A stretch of DNA of 28,326 nt, taken from positions 1 to 28,326 of the forward strand of contig JAJZRD010000027.1 of NCBI GenBank assembly GCA_021845945.1, given 5' to 3'. Under the pieces are notes generated by a model, which was not told the DNA's origin, searched no databases, and worked only from the letters and a program-made list of their open reading frames with translations. This DNA is from Chloroflexota bacterium. Its GTDB lineage: Bacteria > Chloroflexota > UBA6077. The position numbers and the translations under genes are program-made. Positions 15,877-25,199 of the stretch are shown piece by piece; position 1 is the first letter of the stretch, and every line of letters starts with the position of its first letter.

Positions 15877-17976
15877 ATGAGCGAGCACACAACGCGTGGG
15901 GCCTGGTTCGGGAAGAGCTTTCGCAAGGTGCACATCCTCTACGTGTCGCCGGCATGGGCGAGGGACCGAGGAGTCAAGTTCGATGCCGAGGAGACGGCCG
16001 CCAACCTAGCCGGTGCCGGTGTGGATTGCGTCGAGCTCTACTGCAAGGACCATCACGGGGTCTGCTACTACCCCTCTTCCGACGGTCTCCAGTACCCGCG
16101 GGACGTCGTGGGGGAGCTGTGCGAGGCCGTCCGCCAGCGCGGAATGCGCTTCATCGCCTACTTCTCCGTGTGCTTCGACGCCTACGCGCTGGGCGTGCAC
16201 CCAGAGTGGCGCGCCACCGGACAGGATGGCAGCGCGCGATGGCAGGCCCCCTTCTTCTGGTCCTGTCTGCGCTCGCCCTACCGCGACTACGCGCTGCGAC
16301 AGATCCGGGAGCTCGTCGGCCGCTATCGTATCGACGGCCTGTGGCTCGACATCGTGCCCTTCGCCTGGGACGAGCCGCAGGAGGTGTGGATGCAGACCAC
16401 GCTGCCGGCCGCCTGCTACTGCCCGTCCTGTCAGGCGGGCCTTCCGGCGTGGACGGGACGCCCGCTGCCCCGGCCGGACGAGGAGTGGACACCCGAGCTG
16501 CGGCGGGCGGCCTACGAGTACTCGCTGGGCGGTGTGCGGGAGTTCCTCGAGGACGCGCGCGACATCTTGGATGCGAAGCGGCCCGACGCGCTCATGACGT
16601 ACAACGGCGCGAACGGGCCCGCCGACCCGCTTCGCCTCGGCGACCTCGTCTCCATCGAGGGGCACCCCCCGCACTTCCTTCGGGAGAGCTTCATCGGGAG
16701 CTGGGCGAGAGGGACCGGCAAGCCCTTCGAGATCCTCACCGCGGGCGGTCTCCCCGCATCGCTGTCCGGCTGGAACGGCTTCGACCAGAAGCCGCCGCAG
16801 CTGCTCCGGGTGGAGGCGGCGATCGGCGCCGCCAACGGCGGCAGCGCGGTCGTCGGCCAGGCGCCCTACCCCAACGGAGAGACCCCACCCGGCCACTACA
16901 CGGGGTTCGCCCGAGCGTTCGAGCCGCTCAAATCGGTCGAGGCGACCGGGCTGCTTCACCCGCGGAGCGTTGGTGAGGTGGGCATCGTGCTGGCCACCAA
17001 GCCCGACCGAGCCCCGCGGGGATGGACGGCTATGCTCGGCGGAGCGGAGACCGCCTACCGGGCGCTCCGCAATGCGCACCTCCAGTGCGAGGTGCTTCCT
17101 CGCGCCGAGGATCTGGAGCGGTACAGGCTCGTGGTCCTCTCGGACCAGATGGCGCTCGACGATGCGGAGATAGAGACGATCCGCGGCTACGTGGCCGGAG
17201 GTGGTGCAGTGCTGGCAGCTGGCCTGACCGGCGTGCTCGATGGTGACGGCCAGCCGCGCGCCGAGGGCCCGCTCGACGGCGTCCTGGGCATCGAAACCCT
17301 CGGCCCGACGGGCTGGCCGCATACCTACCTGCTGCTGGACGACAGTCCGCTGCGCGACGGGATCACCGACATCCCGATCCTGAGCAACCGGCCCTCGCTC
17401 GGCGCCCGGGCCGGCCGCGCCGAGCAGCTCGGCCGGATCCTCCCACCGGAAACCGGACGGACGGATAGCACCACCATCCTCTGGGGCAGTCCCCCGCCGA
17501 ACTTCGACGCCCCCCTCGCGGGCGCGACGCTCAACCGGTTCGAGGACGGGACGGCGCTCTTCCTCGCGGCCTCGATGGCCTCTCAGGTCTCTGCCCGAGC
17601 CTGGGATACCCGGGGACTCGAGGCGGCCTGGCTGCAACGCATCATGCAGAACGCGGCCGGCCTTCTCCTCTCCGACCCGGTGCTCTCGTCGGACGCACCG
17701 CCGGGCGTGTATCTCACGCTCAACCGCCACGATGGCTGCCTGGCGTTGCACGTCATCGACGTCCGGCTGGTGGAGCCGGATCACATTGCCTTCTCGACGC
17801 AGGCCGCGCCGCCCGGGTGGAGGGTCCGCCTGAACGAGGGACGGACCGGCTGCCTCAAGGGAGTTCGAACGCTCGACGGACGCCGAGTGCCACTGGAGAA
17901 GTCCGAGGGCCACTACGAGGTCCGGCTGCCCACGCACGACTTCCACACGGTGCTGATCTTCGACACTGACGCTTGA
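15877..17976 (+). CDS. Putative GHL6-like glycoside hydrolase, copy 1
   Basis: 699 residues without a signal peptide, so it acts in the cytoplasm. The N-terminal part (about 18-350) is a TIM-barrel of the GHL6/alpha-L-fucosidase-like type: HILYVSP, GVDCVELYCKDHHG, then RIDGLWLDIVPF, where Asp158 is the best nucleophile candidate, and SIEGHPPHF with a possible acid/base Glu. A Cys-x-Cys-x-x-Cys motif (Cys180, 182, 185) follows the nucleophile strand. The middle part (about 390-480) resembles the flavodoxin-like trimerisation domain of GH42 enzymes (YRLVVLSDQMALDDAEI). Its neighbour is a paralogue. Alpha-L-fucosidase activity (GH151-like) is inferred from fold features and context. Confidence 0.65.
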   Translation: MSEHTTRGAWFGKSFRKVHILYVSPAWARDRGVKFDAEETAANLAGAGVDCVELYCKDHHGVCYYPSSDGLQYPRDVVGELCEAVRQRGMRFIAYFSVCFDAYALGVHPEWRATGQDGSARWQAPFFWSCLRSPYRDYALRQIRELVGRYRIDGLWLDIVPFAWDEPQEVWMQTTLPAACYCPSCQAGLPAWTGRPLPRPDEEWTPELRRAAYEYSLGGVREFLEDARDILDAKRPDALMTYNGANGPADPLRLGDLVSIEGHPPHFLRESFIGSWARGTGKPFEILTAGGLPASLSGWNGFDQKPPQLLRVEAAIGAANGGSAVVGQAPYPNGETPPGHYTGFARAFEPLKSVEATGLLHPRSVGEVGIVLATKPDRAPRGWTAMLGGAETAYRALRNAHLQCEVLPRAEDLERYRLVVLSDQMALDDAEIETIRGYVAGGGAVLAAGLTGVLDGDGQPRAEGPLDGVLGIETLGPTGWPHTYLLLDDSPLRDGITDIPILSNRPSLGARAGRAEQLGRILPPETGRTDSTTILWGSPPPNFDAPLAGATLNRFEDGTALFLAASMASQVSARAWDTRGLEAAWLQRIMQNAAGLLLSDPVLSSDAPPGVYLTLNRHDGCLALHVIDVRLVEPDHIAFSTQAAPPGWRVRLNEGRTGCLKGVRTLDGRRVPLEKSEGHYEVRLPTHDFHTVLIFDTDA

Positions 17977-18005
17977 TATTCGTCTAACCGCGGAGGGAGG
18001 GGACA

Positions 18006-20039
18006 TTGCACTGGTACGACCAAACGCTCCGGAAGGTGCACATCCTGTACGTGTCGCCGGAGTGGTCCAAGCGACAAGGCGATCGGTTCTCCGCCAAGGA
18101 GTACGTCGAGGGCCTGAAGACGGCCGGAGTAGACTGCGTTCAGGTCTACGGCAAGGATCACCACGGCTACTGCTACTACAAGGCGCGCCAGGGCCGGCCC
18201 TACCCGAGAGACGTGTTCGCCGAGCTGGTGCCCGCAGTTCATGAAGCTGACATGCGCTTCGTCGGGTACTTCAGCGTCGGGCTCGACGCCTGGGCGTTGG
18301 GCATGTACCCAGAGTGGGCCGCGATGGACCGCGACGGGCAGCCCTTCGTGCGGCGGCACTTCTTCCGCGCCTGCCTGAACTCGGGATATCGGAAATTCGC
18401 ACTCGAACAGTTCGAGGACCTGGCCTCGGGATACGAGCTCGACGGCGCCTGGCTTGACATCATCCCCCTCGCCTACCCCGCACCGGAGGTCGGCTACGCC
18501 GTCCAGCGACCCGTGCCCTGCCACTGCCCCGCCTGCTGCAGGCTCTACCGCGACCGGTTCGGCCGCGACCTGCCTCTCGAACCAACCGCCGAGGAGAAGC
18601 GTCAGATCTACTTCTTCATGATCGACGGCGTCCGGAGCCTGCTCGAGGAGTTCAAGGCCGTCCTTCTGAAGCACCGGCCGGAGGCCATGCTCAGCTACAA
18701 CTTCGCGGGCGCCTGGGCCGACCCGGTGGACACCGCCACCGTCGTCTCCATCGAGGGGCACGCTCCCGAGTACCGGCGGCAGAGCCTGGTGAGCCGCTGG
18801 GGCAGGACGAGCGGCAAGCCCTTCGAGATCCTCACCCCCGGAGCGCTCCCCAACGGCTTCGGCGGCTGGGACGGCTGGGACGGAAAGCCGGCCGAGGTCC
18901 TGCGCATCGAGTGCGGCATCGCCGCCGCCCACGGGGGCAACGCGGTCTTCGGGGTCGCGCCCTACACCGACGGCAGCGTCGACAAGGGACAGTGGCAGCT
19001 CATCGGCCGCGCGTTCGACGATCTGGCGAAGGTAGAGGAGCACTGCATCAACCCGAAGAGCGGGGCCGAGATCGGCCTGGTGCTGGCCGCCAAGCCGCGC
19101 ACCGTGCCCGAGCCCTGGGTTGAACAGGTGGCCGAGGTCGAGGTGTACCACGAAGCCCTGCTAGACATGCAGGCGCAGTTCGATGTCCTGCACTCGGCGG
19201 AGGGGCTGGACCGGTACCGGCTGGTGATCGTCCCGGACCAGCCGAGCCTCACCGCGGCGGAGGGTTCCGCCCTCCGTGAATACGTCCGGAAGGGAGGGCG
19301 GCTCATCGCCGCCGGCCGGACCTCCCTGTGGGACGAGGAGGGCAAGCCGCGGGCGGACTTCGCCCTCGCCGACGTGCTGGGCGTCCGCTACCGGGAGACC
19401 CTGCAGTACCCGTTCAACTTCCTGCGGGTCGATGACGCCGAGGGTTCCGGGAGGGACATCCCGGACATCCCCATCTTGTCGCTGCATCAAGGCATTCGGG
19501 TGGAGCTGAACGGAGCCGAGCAGCTCGGACGGCTGTTCCCGCCCGAGACGGCCCGAAACTGGTCGACCACCGTGCTGTGGGGTACGCCCGCGCCGGATAT
19601 GGATCGCGTGGCGCCCGGCATCACCCGGAACCGGTTCGGGGATGGGGTCGCGATTTACGTCGCGCTGCCGCTGGCGGCGAAGAACCTCGAATCGGTCTGG
19701 GCGAAGTTGCTGATCCAGAACCTCACCCGGTCGCTGCTCCCCGACCCGATCGTCGACGCGCGGGTGCCGGGCGGGGTGGAGGTCGTGCTCAACCGCCAGG
19801 AGGGGCGTTGGGTGCTTCATCTGGTGGATACCAGGTGGGGCGATCCGATTCATCCGGCGGCCGCCCACCCGTCCACCGTCCTCCACAACGTCGAGATCTC
19901 GTTGGATGTGGGGCGCCTCGGCGACATCAGTAAGGCGCGGATCGCGGGAGGCGGCGCGCTCGATCTCCGCACCAACGGCTGCCGGTTCGAGCTGACGGTG
20001 CCGGAGCTTGGCATCCATACCGTTTTAGTGCTCGAATAG
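18006..20039 (+). CDS. Putative GHL6-like glycoside hydrolase, copy 2
   Basis: 677 residues, a tandem paralogue of the preceding gene with the same order of motifs: HILYVSPEW, GVDCVQVYGKDHHG, YELDGAWLDIIPL with candidate nucleophile Asp151, Cys172/174/177 as Cys-x-Cys-x-x-Cys, SIEGHAPEY, GKPFEILT and the GH42M-like middle domain. The start is a TTG at 18006 with GGAGGGAGGGG just upstream. The gap to copy 1 is 29 bases. Differences in the barrel loops after the nucleophile suggest a different linkage or aglycone preference. It is cytoplasmic, as no signal peptide is seen. Confidence 0.65.
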   Translation: MHWYDQTLRKVHILYVSPEWSKRQGDRFSAKEYVEGLKTAGVDCVQVYGKDHHGYCYYKARQGRPYPRDVFAELVPAVHEADMRFVGYFSVGLDAWALGMYPEWAAMDRDGQPFVRRHFFRACLNSGYRKFALEQFEDLASGYELDGAWLDIIPLAYPAPEVGYAVQRPVPCHCPACCRLYRDRFGRDLPLEPTAEEKRQIYFFMIDGVRSLLEEFKAVLLKHRPEAMLSYNFAGAWADPVDTATVVSIEGHAPEYRRQSLVSRWGRTSGKPFEILTPGALPNGFGGWDGWDGKPAEVLRIECGIAAAHGGNAVFGVAPYTDGSVDKGQWQLIGRAFDDLAKVEEHCINPKSGAEIGLVLAAKPRTVPEPWVEQVAEVEVYHEALLDMQAQFDVLHSAEGLDRYRLVIVPDQPSLTAAEGSALREYVRKGGRLIAAGRTSLWDEEGKPRADFALADVLGVRYRETLQYPFNFLRVDDAEGSGRDIPDIPILSLHQGIRVELNGAEQLGRLFPPETARNWSTTVLWGTPAPDMDRVAPGITRNRFGDGVAIYVALPLAAKNLESVWAKLLIQNLTRSLLPDPIVDARVPGGVEVVLNRQEGRWVLHLVDTRWGDPIHPAAAHPSTVLHNVEISLDVGRLGDISKARIAGGGALDLRTNGCRFELTVPELGIHTVLVLE

Positions 20040-20084
20040 CACTCGGGCGCGGAGCATCAGATCAGACGAATGGAGCGTGTAGGG

Positions 20085-20936
20085 ATGGAGCACCGCTTTG
20101 GATTTCGGCTCGTCGACGCGCATCACCACCTCTGGGAGGTGGGCCGGTCCGATCTCCCCTGGATCACACCCGCGATTCAGTCGCTGGCACGGACCTTCAG
20201 CACCACGGACCTGGCCGGCGTCTTCGACGGCTCCGGGGTCGAGCGAGGGGTGCTGGTGCAGTCCGGCATGAGCGACGCGGACAACGCGCTGATCGACGAA
20301 TGGTCACGCGAGACCGATCACATCGCCGGCGTGGTCGCGTGGGCCGACATCGCGGGCAACCGGCTCGACGGCCAGCTCGACGCGCTTTGCCGGAACCCGA
20401 AGGTGGTGGGCATTCGCCTGCAGGCAGAAGATAGCCCCGACGATGGGCTGTTCGACCACCCGGAGGTCGTGCGGGGACTGCGGCGGCTGGCCGATCGCGG
20501 GCTCACCTACGACTTCCTGGTGCGGGTCCCCCAACTGCGCTCCGTGCCCAAGGTCTACGGGCAGGTGCCGAACCTCAAGGGCGTCATCGACCACATGGCC
20601 AAACCCGACATCGCCAATGGACAGGGCCTCAAGGAGTGGGAGGACGCCCTCCGCGCCGCGGCGGCCGTCCCTGGCCTCCACTGCAAGCTCTCGGGGCAGT
20701 TGGCGCTCGCGGGGCCCAATCCCACGGCCGAGAAGCTGAAGCCCTACGTCCAGCTCGCCATCGAGATCTTCGGCGTCGACCGCGTCATGTGGGGCAGCGA
20801 CTGGCCGGTGGCGACGCTGGCCGCCGACTATGCCACGACGCTGACGACGATGCGCGAGGCCATGGGAGACCTGTCGTCGGCGGACGAGGAGAAGATCTTC
20901 CGGACGAACGCCATGAGGTTCTACGGTCTCTCCTAA
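20085..20936 (+). CDS. Amidohydrolase, probable L-fuconolactonase
   Basis: 283 residues of the amidohydrolase-2 family (COG3618-like), which hydrolyses sugar lactones. Metal-binding features are visible: VDAHHHLWE near the N-terminus, VIDHMAKPDI in the middle and MWGSDWPVATL with its Asp near the C-terminus. I prefer ATG 20085, nine bases after a GGAG. ATG 20070 is an alternative adding five residues. In the cluster it would open L-fucono-1,5-lactone formed by a dehydrogenase. A lactonase for another deoxy sugar cannot be excluded. Confidence 0.72.
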   Translation: MEHRFGFRLVDAHHHLWEVGRSDLPWITPAIQSLARTFSTTDLAGVFDGSGVERGVLVQSGMSDADNALIDEWSRETDHIAGVVAWADIAGNRLDGQLDALCRNPKVVGIRLQAEDSPDDGLFDHPEVVRGLRRLADRGLTYDFLVRVPQLRSVPKVYGQVPNLKGVIDHMAKPDIANGQGLKEWEDALRAAAAVPGLHCKLSGQLALAGPNPTAEKLKPYVQLAIEIFGVDRVMWGSDWPVATLAADYATTLTTMREAMGDLSSADEEKIFRTNAMRFYGLS

Positions 20937-20978
20937 CCCCCACTTGGCGATCATCCACGATCGAGGAGGTGGCGCACC

Positions 20979-22880
20979 GTGCCGTATGGGTACACCGGAC
21001 GGGTGGCCAGGGTCGACCTCACCACTGGACGAGTCTGGGAGGAGCGTCCCGACGATCTCACCTATCGCTACACGATGGGTGGGGCCTGCCTCGCGGCCGG
21101 CTACCTGCTTCGAGAGCTGGCTCCCGAGGTCGACGCCCTCGCTCCGGGGAATCTGCTGATCTTCGCCACCGGGATTCCCACCGGGGCGCCCGCCCCCGGC
21201 TTTGACCGGCACACCGTGATGGCCAAATCCCCACTCAGCGGGGGGATAGCGGAGTCCCAGTCGGGCGGGTTCTGGGGAGCCGAGCTCAAGTTCGCCGGCT
21301 TCGACGCGCTCATCGTCCAAGGCCGGGCCGAACGCCCGATGTACCTCTGGGTGACCGACGGCAAGATTGAGGTGCGAGACGCGTCGGGGGCGTGGGGCCG
21401 GGAGGTCGCCGAAGCGCAGCGATGGCTGCTGGCGGATGCCGGCGACGAGCAGGCGCGTGTCGCCGCCATCGGGCCGGCGGGCGAGCGGCTCGTGCGCTAC
21501 GCCTGCATCGTGAATGACGGGCTGTGGGTGAACGGACGCACCGGCGTCGGCGCCGTGATGGGCTCGAAGCGGCTCAAGGCCGTTCTGGTGCGGGGAAGCG
21601 GATCCGTCGAGGTCGCCGATGCGGAGACGGTGTCCCGCATCAGCGCCTACGTCGATGAGCACATCCTCGAGAACCCCGTGAACCGGGTGACCTACGAGCA
21701 GGGGATGGCCGGCGCGGTCCACAACCTCTCCTCGCTCATCGCGGCGAAGAACCTGCGGATCACCGGGTGGGAGGGCACGGCGGCCATTGACGGCCAGCGT
21801 CTCATGGAGCGTTGGGGCGGGGAACGCGTCCCCGGCCACGCCAGTCCCGTGGCGGGCAAGAAGCGCTTGCGCGGGACGGAGGCCATTGGGGCTAACCCCT
21901 TCTACGGCGAGCCGGAGATGGAGTCGCTCACCGGCCTGGGCTGCCAGCCGCTCGTGGCCGACCCGGACGTCATGGTGCGCGCCCACGCCTACTGCAACGC
22001 GCAGGGCATGGACGTGACCTCGGCCGGCTTCGTCGTCGCCTTCGCCATGGAGTGCTTCGAATGCGGCATGCTGACGCGCGAGCAGGCCGGCGACCTCGAC
22101 CTTCGCTGGGGCAACGGCGAGGCCCTCATGCGCATGCTCGAGCTCATCGCGCGGCGGGAGGGGATCGGTGATCTCCTCGCCGAGGGGGTGAAGCGGGCCT
22201 CGGAAAAGCTCGGCGCCGGGGCCGAGGCCGTGGCCATGCACAGCAAGGGCGTCGAGATGATCCCGCACGACCCCCGCGTGAAGGCCATGTTGGGGGTGGC
22301 CTGCGCGGTCAGCCCCATCGGACCCGACATCCTCGCGGTCGAGCACGACACGGACTTCGACTTCGCGGCCCCGCAGCTCTACCTCGACCAGGTCACCGCG
22401 CTCGGCATTCACGAGCGGCTCGACCCCCGCAGCCTGAGCCCCGCGAAGATGCGCATGCTCGCCCGCCTGCAGCCGGTCTTCAGTTTCATGGACGCTCTCT
22501 GCGTGGACGCCTTCGCCTTCGCGCCGGTCCGCTTCCTGCCCTTTGGGAGAATGGTGGAGCTGATCTCCGCCATCGCCGGCTGGGAGACCAGCCTCTACGA
22601 GCTGGAGCAGCTCGGCAAGCGGCGCCTCGCCATGCTCCGGATCTTCAATCTGCGCCACGGACTCAGCGCCGCGGACGACCGGCTTCCAGACCGGGTCTTC
22701 GGGCCGCTCGCGACTCCCGCCGGCCCCGTTCCGGGCCTCGACCGCGATGAATTCGAGCGCGCGGTGAAGACGTATTACGCGCTCATGGGATGGGACGAGC
22801 GGGGCATCCCCACGGATGCCACCCTTACCGACCTGAACCTCGAGTGGCTCATCGAGGTCGTGCAGGAGGCCCGACGCTGA
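20979..22880 (+). CDS. Aldehyde:ferredoxin oxidoreductase homologue lacking the Fe-S cluster ligands
   Basis: 633 residues, full length for the tungsten/molybdopterin AOR family. N-terminal pterin-binding segments are typical: SGGFWGAELKFAGFDALIVQ (about 95-114), GRTGVGAVMGSKRLKAVLV (186-204), GMDVTSAGFVVAFAMECFE and GDLLAEGVKRA. At the place of the CxxCxxxC motif that holds the [4Fe-4S] cluster, it reads GHASPVAG (286-293), so the three cysteines are Gly286, Ser289 and Gly293. The fourth ligand position, five residues after the conserved Asp505, is Asp510. A cysteine at 508 is out of register. The pterin part looks intact. It probably binds the W/Mo cofactor but cannot pass electrons to ferredoxin in the known way. 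GTG start with AGGAGGT eight bases upstream. Confidence 0.82.
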   Translation: MPYGYTGRVARVDLTTGRVWEERPDDLTYRYTMGGACLAAGYLLRELAPEVDALAPGNLLIFATGIPTGAPAPGFDRHTVMAKSPLSGGIAESQSGGFWGAELKFAGFDALIVQGRAERPMYLWVTDGKIEVRDASGAWGREVAEAQRWLLADAGDEQARVAAIGPAGERLVRYACIVNDGLWVNGRTGVGAVMGSKRLKAVLVRGSGSVEVADAETVSRISAYVDEHILENPVNRVTYEQGMAGAVHNLSSLIAAKNLRITGWEGTAAIDGQRLMERWGGERVPGHASPVAGKKRLRGTEAIGANPFYGEPEMESLTGLGCQPLVADPDVMVRAHAYCNAQGMDVTSAGFVVAFAMECFECGMLTREQAGDLDLRWGNGEALMRMLELIARREGIGDLLAEGVKRASEKLGAGAEAVAMHSKGVEMIPHDPRVKAMLGVACAVSPIGPDILAVEHDTDFDFAAPQLYLDQVTALGIHERLDPRSLSPAKMRMLARLQPVFSFMDALCVDAFAFAPVRFLPFGRMVELISAIAGWETSLYELEQLGKRRLAMLRIFNLRHGLSAADDRLPDRVFGPLATPAGPVPGLDRDEFERAVKTYYALMGWDERGIPTDATLTDLNLEWLIEVVQEARR

Positions 22881-22925
22881 CTTTCACGCGTGATCGACGC
22901 GATCAACATCAACGAGGAGGACACC

Positions 22926-23861
22926 GTGCTCGCTCGCAGGAAGCTAGGCCGAACGGGACATGAGAGCTCGGTCGTCGCCTTGGGAACGGCGGCGTTCTGG
23001 GACGTGAGCCAGGAGACGGCCGACCGCGCCATTCAGCAGGCGCTCGATGCCGGAGTCAACCACTTCGACGTGGCGCCCGCATACGGACAGGCGGAGCAGC
23101 GCATCGCTCCCTGGATGCCCAAGATTCGAGACCGGATCTTCTTGGGCTGCAAGACGACCATGCGCACGCGGGACGAGGCGAAGGCGGAGCTGCACCGTTC
23201 GCTGGAGCGTCTCGGCGTGGAACGCCTCGACCTGTACCAGCTCCACGGCGTGAACAACCTCGAGGTGCTCGACCAGTGCACGCGGCCGGGCGGCGCGCTG
23301 GAGGCGTTCGTCGAGGCGAGGAACGAGGGCCTCATCCGGTTCATCGGCATCACCGGACACACCCATCGGGCGCCGGCCGCTCACCTCGAGGGCCTGCGCC
23401 GGTTCGACTTCGACACGGTGATGTTCCCCCTCAACTTCGTGCTCCACAGCATCCCCGAGTACCGGCGTGACGCGGAGGTGCTGCTCGACGCCTGCGCCGA
23501 GCGCGACGTCGGCGTCCACGTCATCAAGTCCATCGCCAAGAACCCGCGGCCGGACGAGAACCACTCCCACACCACCTGGTATCAGCCCTTCGACACCCCC
23601 GAGGAGATCGAACGGGCGGTGTCTTTCGTACTGTCGCAGCGAGTCACCACCCTCTGCAGCGTGGGTGACGTGACGCTGCTGCCCCTCGTTCTGGAGGCGG
23701 CGCAGCGGGCGAGCGCGCTCAGCGACAGGGACCAAGAGGAGTTGGTGGCCGGAGCCGAGGGCAGGTATCACTCCCCGTTCGTGGGCGCTGGGCGTGATTC
23801 CCCTGCGCCACTGAGCCCTGCGGCAGCTCCGCCCCCGACCAAGGAAAGGAGATCACCATGA
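22926..23861 (+). CDS. Aldo/keto reductase
   Basis: 311 residues. The catalytic tetrad is present: Asp48 and Tyr53 in FDVAPAYG, Lys76 in GCKTTM and His107 in LYQLHGVN. The (beta/alpha)8 pattern runs to about 270. A proline-rich tail (about 285-311) is beyond the usual end. I chose GTG 22926 because GAGGAGG lies five bases upstream. A frame to 22890 adds residues not seen in the family. The end overlaps the fucosidase start (ATGA, 23858-23861). It may oxidise L-fucose or reduce lactaldehyde to propanediol. The sequence alone does not tell which. Confidence 0.82.
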   Translation: MLARRKLGRTGHESSVVALGTAAFWDVSQETADRAIQQALDAGVNHFDVAPAYGQAEQRIAPWMPKIRDRIFLGCKTTMRTRDEAKAELHRSLERLGVERLDLYQLHGVNNLEVLDQCTRPGGALEAFVEARNEGLIRFIGITGHTHRAPAAHLEGLRRFDFDTVMFPLNFVLHSIPEYRRDAEVLLDACAERDVGVHVIKSIAKNPRPDENHSHTTWYQPFDTPEEIERAVSFVLSQRVTTLCSVGDVTLLPLVLEAAQRASALSDRDQEELVAGAEGRYHSPFVGAGRDSPAPLSPAAAPPPTKERRSP

Positions 23862-25150
23862 CCCTGCAGCCAGCCCCCACCCCGGGCGACACGACCTGGT
23901 TCGTCCACGATCGCTTCGGGCTTTTCATCCACTGGGGGATCTACTCCGTGGCCGCCCGTCACGAGTGGGTGAAGAGCCGCGAACTGATCTCGGACGAGGA
24001 TTACCAGAGGTACTTCGATCACTTCGACCCGGACCTCTACGACCCAGCCGAGTGGGCGCACGCGGCGAAGCGGGCCGGCATGAAGTACGCCGTCATCACC
24101 TCGAAGCACCACGACGGCTTCTGCCTCTGGGACAGCAAGCTCACCGACTACAAAGCCACCAACACCCCCGCGGGGCGGGACCTCATCGCGGCATGGGTTG
24201 AGGCGTTCCGAGCCGAGGGACTGAGAATCGGCTTCTACCACTCGCTGATCGACTGGCATCATCCCGAGTTCCCGCTGGACGGCCTGCACCCGCAGCGGGA
24301 GGACCTCGCGTTCCGCGAGCGCGCCAAGAACCGCGACATCCGGCAGTACGTGGAGTATCTGCACGGCCAGGTGCGCGAGCTTCTTACCGGCTACGGGAAG
24401 ATCGACGTCATGTGGTTCGACTTCTCGTACTCGGATCGCGACTGGGGGTGGGCGCGGGGAAAGGGAAAGGAGGACTGGCAGTCGGAGCGGCTCATCGAGA
24501 TGGTGAGAGAGCTCCAGCCGGGCATCCTCATCAACAATCGCACAGAGTTCCCGCAGGACTTCGTGACCCCGGAGCAGTATCAGCCCGCGGGCTGGTTCCA
24601 GGTGGACGGCAAGCCGGTCATCTGGGAGGCCTGCCAGACGCTCAACGGGAGTTGGGGCTACGACCGCGACAACCTGGACTGGAAGCCGCCCGTCATGCTG
24701 ATCCGCATGCTGATCGACTCGGTCTCCAAGGGCGGCAACCTCCTGCTCAACGTCGGTCCCACCGCGCGCGGCGAGTTCGATTCCCGTGCGCTGGACGCGC
24801 AGGACACCATCGGCGAATGGATGCGCCTCCACGAACGCTCCATCCGCGGCGCGACGCAGAGCGACTTCACCGCGCCTCCCGACTGCCGGCTGACGCAGCG
24901 CGGCGACCGTCTCTACCTGCACCTCTTCGCTTGGCCCTTCAAGCACGTTCACCTTGAGGGTCTGGCGGGCAAGGTGGAGTACGCGCAGTTCCTACACGAC
25001 GCCTCGGAGGTGAGGATGGTGGCCGGAGGAGGCGCGGGCTTCGGCAACACGGTGCCGAAGGGTGTTAGTCCCGATGCGTTGACCCTCAACCTGCCCGTAC
25101 ACAAGCCGGACATCGCGGTGCCGGTGATCGAGCTTTTCCTGTGCAAATGA
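23858..25150 (+). CDS. Alpha-L-fucosidase, GH29
   Basis: 430 residues, retaining GH29 enzyme that removes alpha-L-fucose from glycans. Substrate-pocket motifs are FGLFIHWGIYS (His25), TSKHHDGFCLWDS (His84 and His85), FYHSLIDWHHPEF and KIDVMWFDFSYS, with Asp188 as the nucleophile. GGNLLLNVGPTARGEF closes the barrel, and a short beta domain follows. No signal peptide is present, so it acts on imported oligosaccharides. It is coupled to the aldo/keto reductase by overlapping stop and start, with AAGGAG nearby. This is the gene that points most firmly to fucose. Confidence 0.87.
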   Translation: MTLQPAPTPGDTTWFVHDRFGLFIHWGIYSVAARHEWVKSRELISDEDYQRYFDHFDPDLYDPAEWAHAAKRAGMKYAVITSKHHDGFCLWDSKLTDYKATNTPAGRDLIAAWVEAFRAEGLRIGFYHSLIDWHHPEFPLDGLHPQREDLAFRERAKNRDIRQYVEYLHGQVRELLTGYGKIDVMWFDFSYSDRDWGWARGKGKEDWQSERLIEMVRELQPGILINNRTEFPQDFVTPEQYQPAGWFQVDGKPVIWEACQTLNGSWGYDRDNLDWKPPVMLIRMLIDSVSKGGNLLLNVGPTARGEFDSRALDAQDTIGEWMRLHERSIRGATQSDFTAPPDCRLTQRGDRLYLHLFAWPFKHVHLEGLAGKVEYAQFLHDASEVRMVAGGGAGFGNTVPKGVSPDALTLNLPVHKPDIAVPVIELFLCK

Positions 25151-25199
25151 GGCGCCTGACAAGACGCATTCCCCTAAACACACAGAAGGAGATCGAGCA

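Noticed and set aside
16006..18006. A 666-codon open frame antisense to the first GHL6-like gene
   Set aside because: No recognisable motif. It is an antisense shadow of a high-GC coding region with clear protein features.
20304..22658. A 784-codon open frame antisense to the lactonase and AOR genes
   Set aside because: It crosses two real genes and an intergenic gap on the other strand and has no family features.
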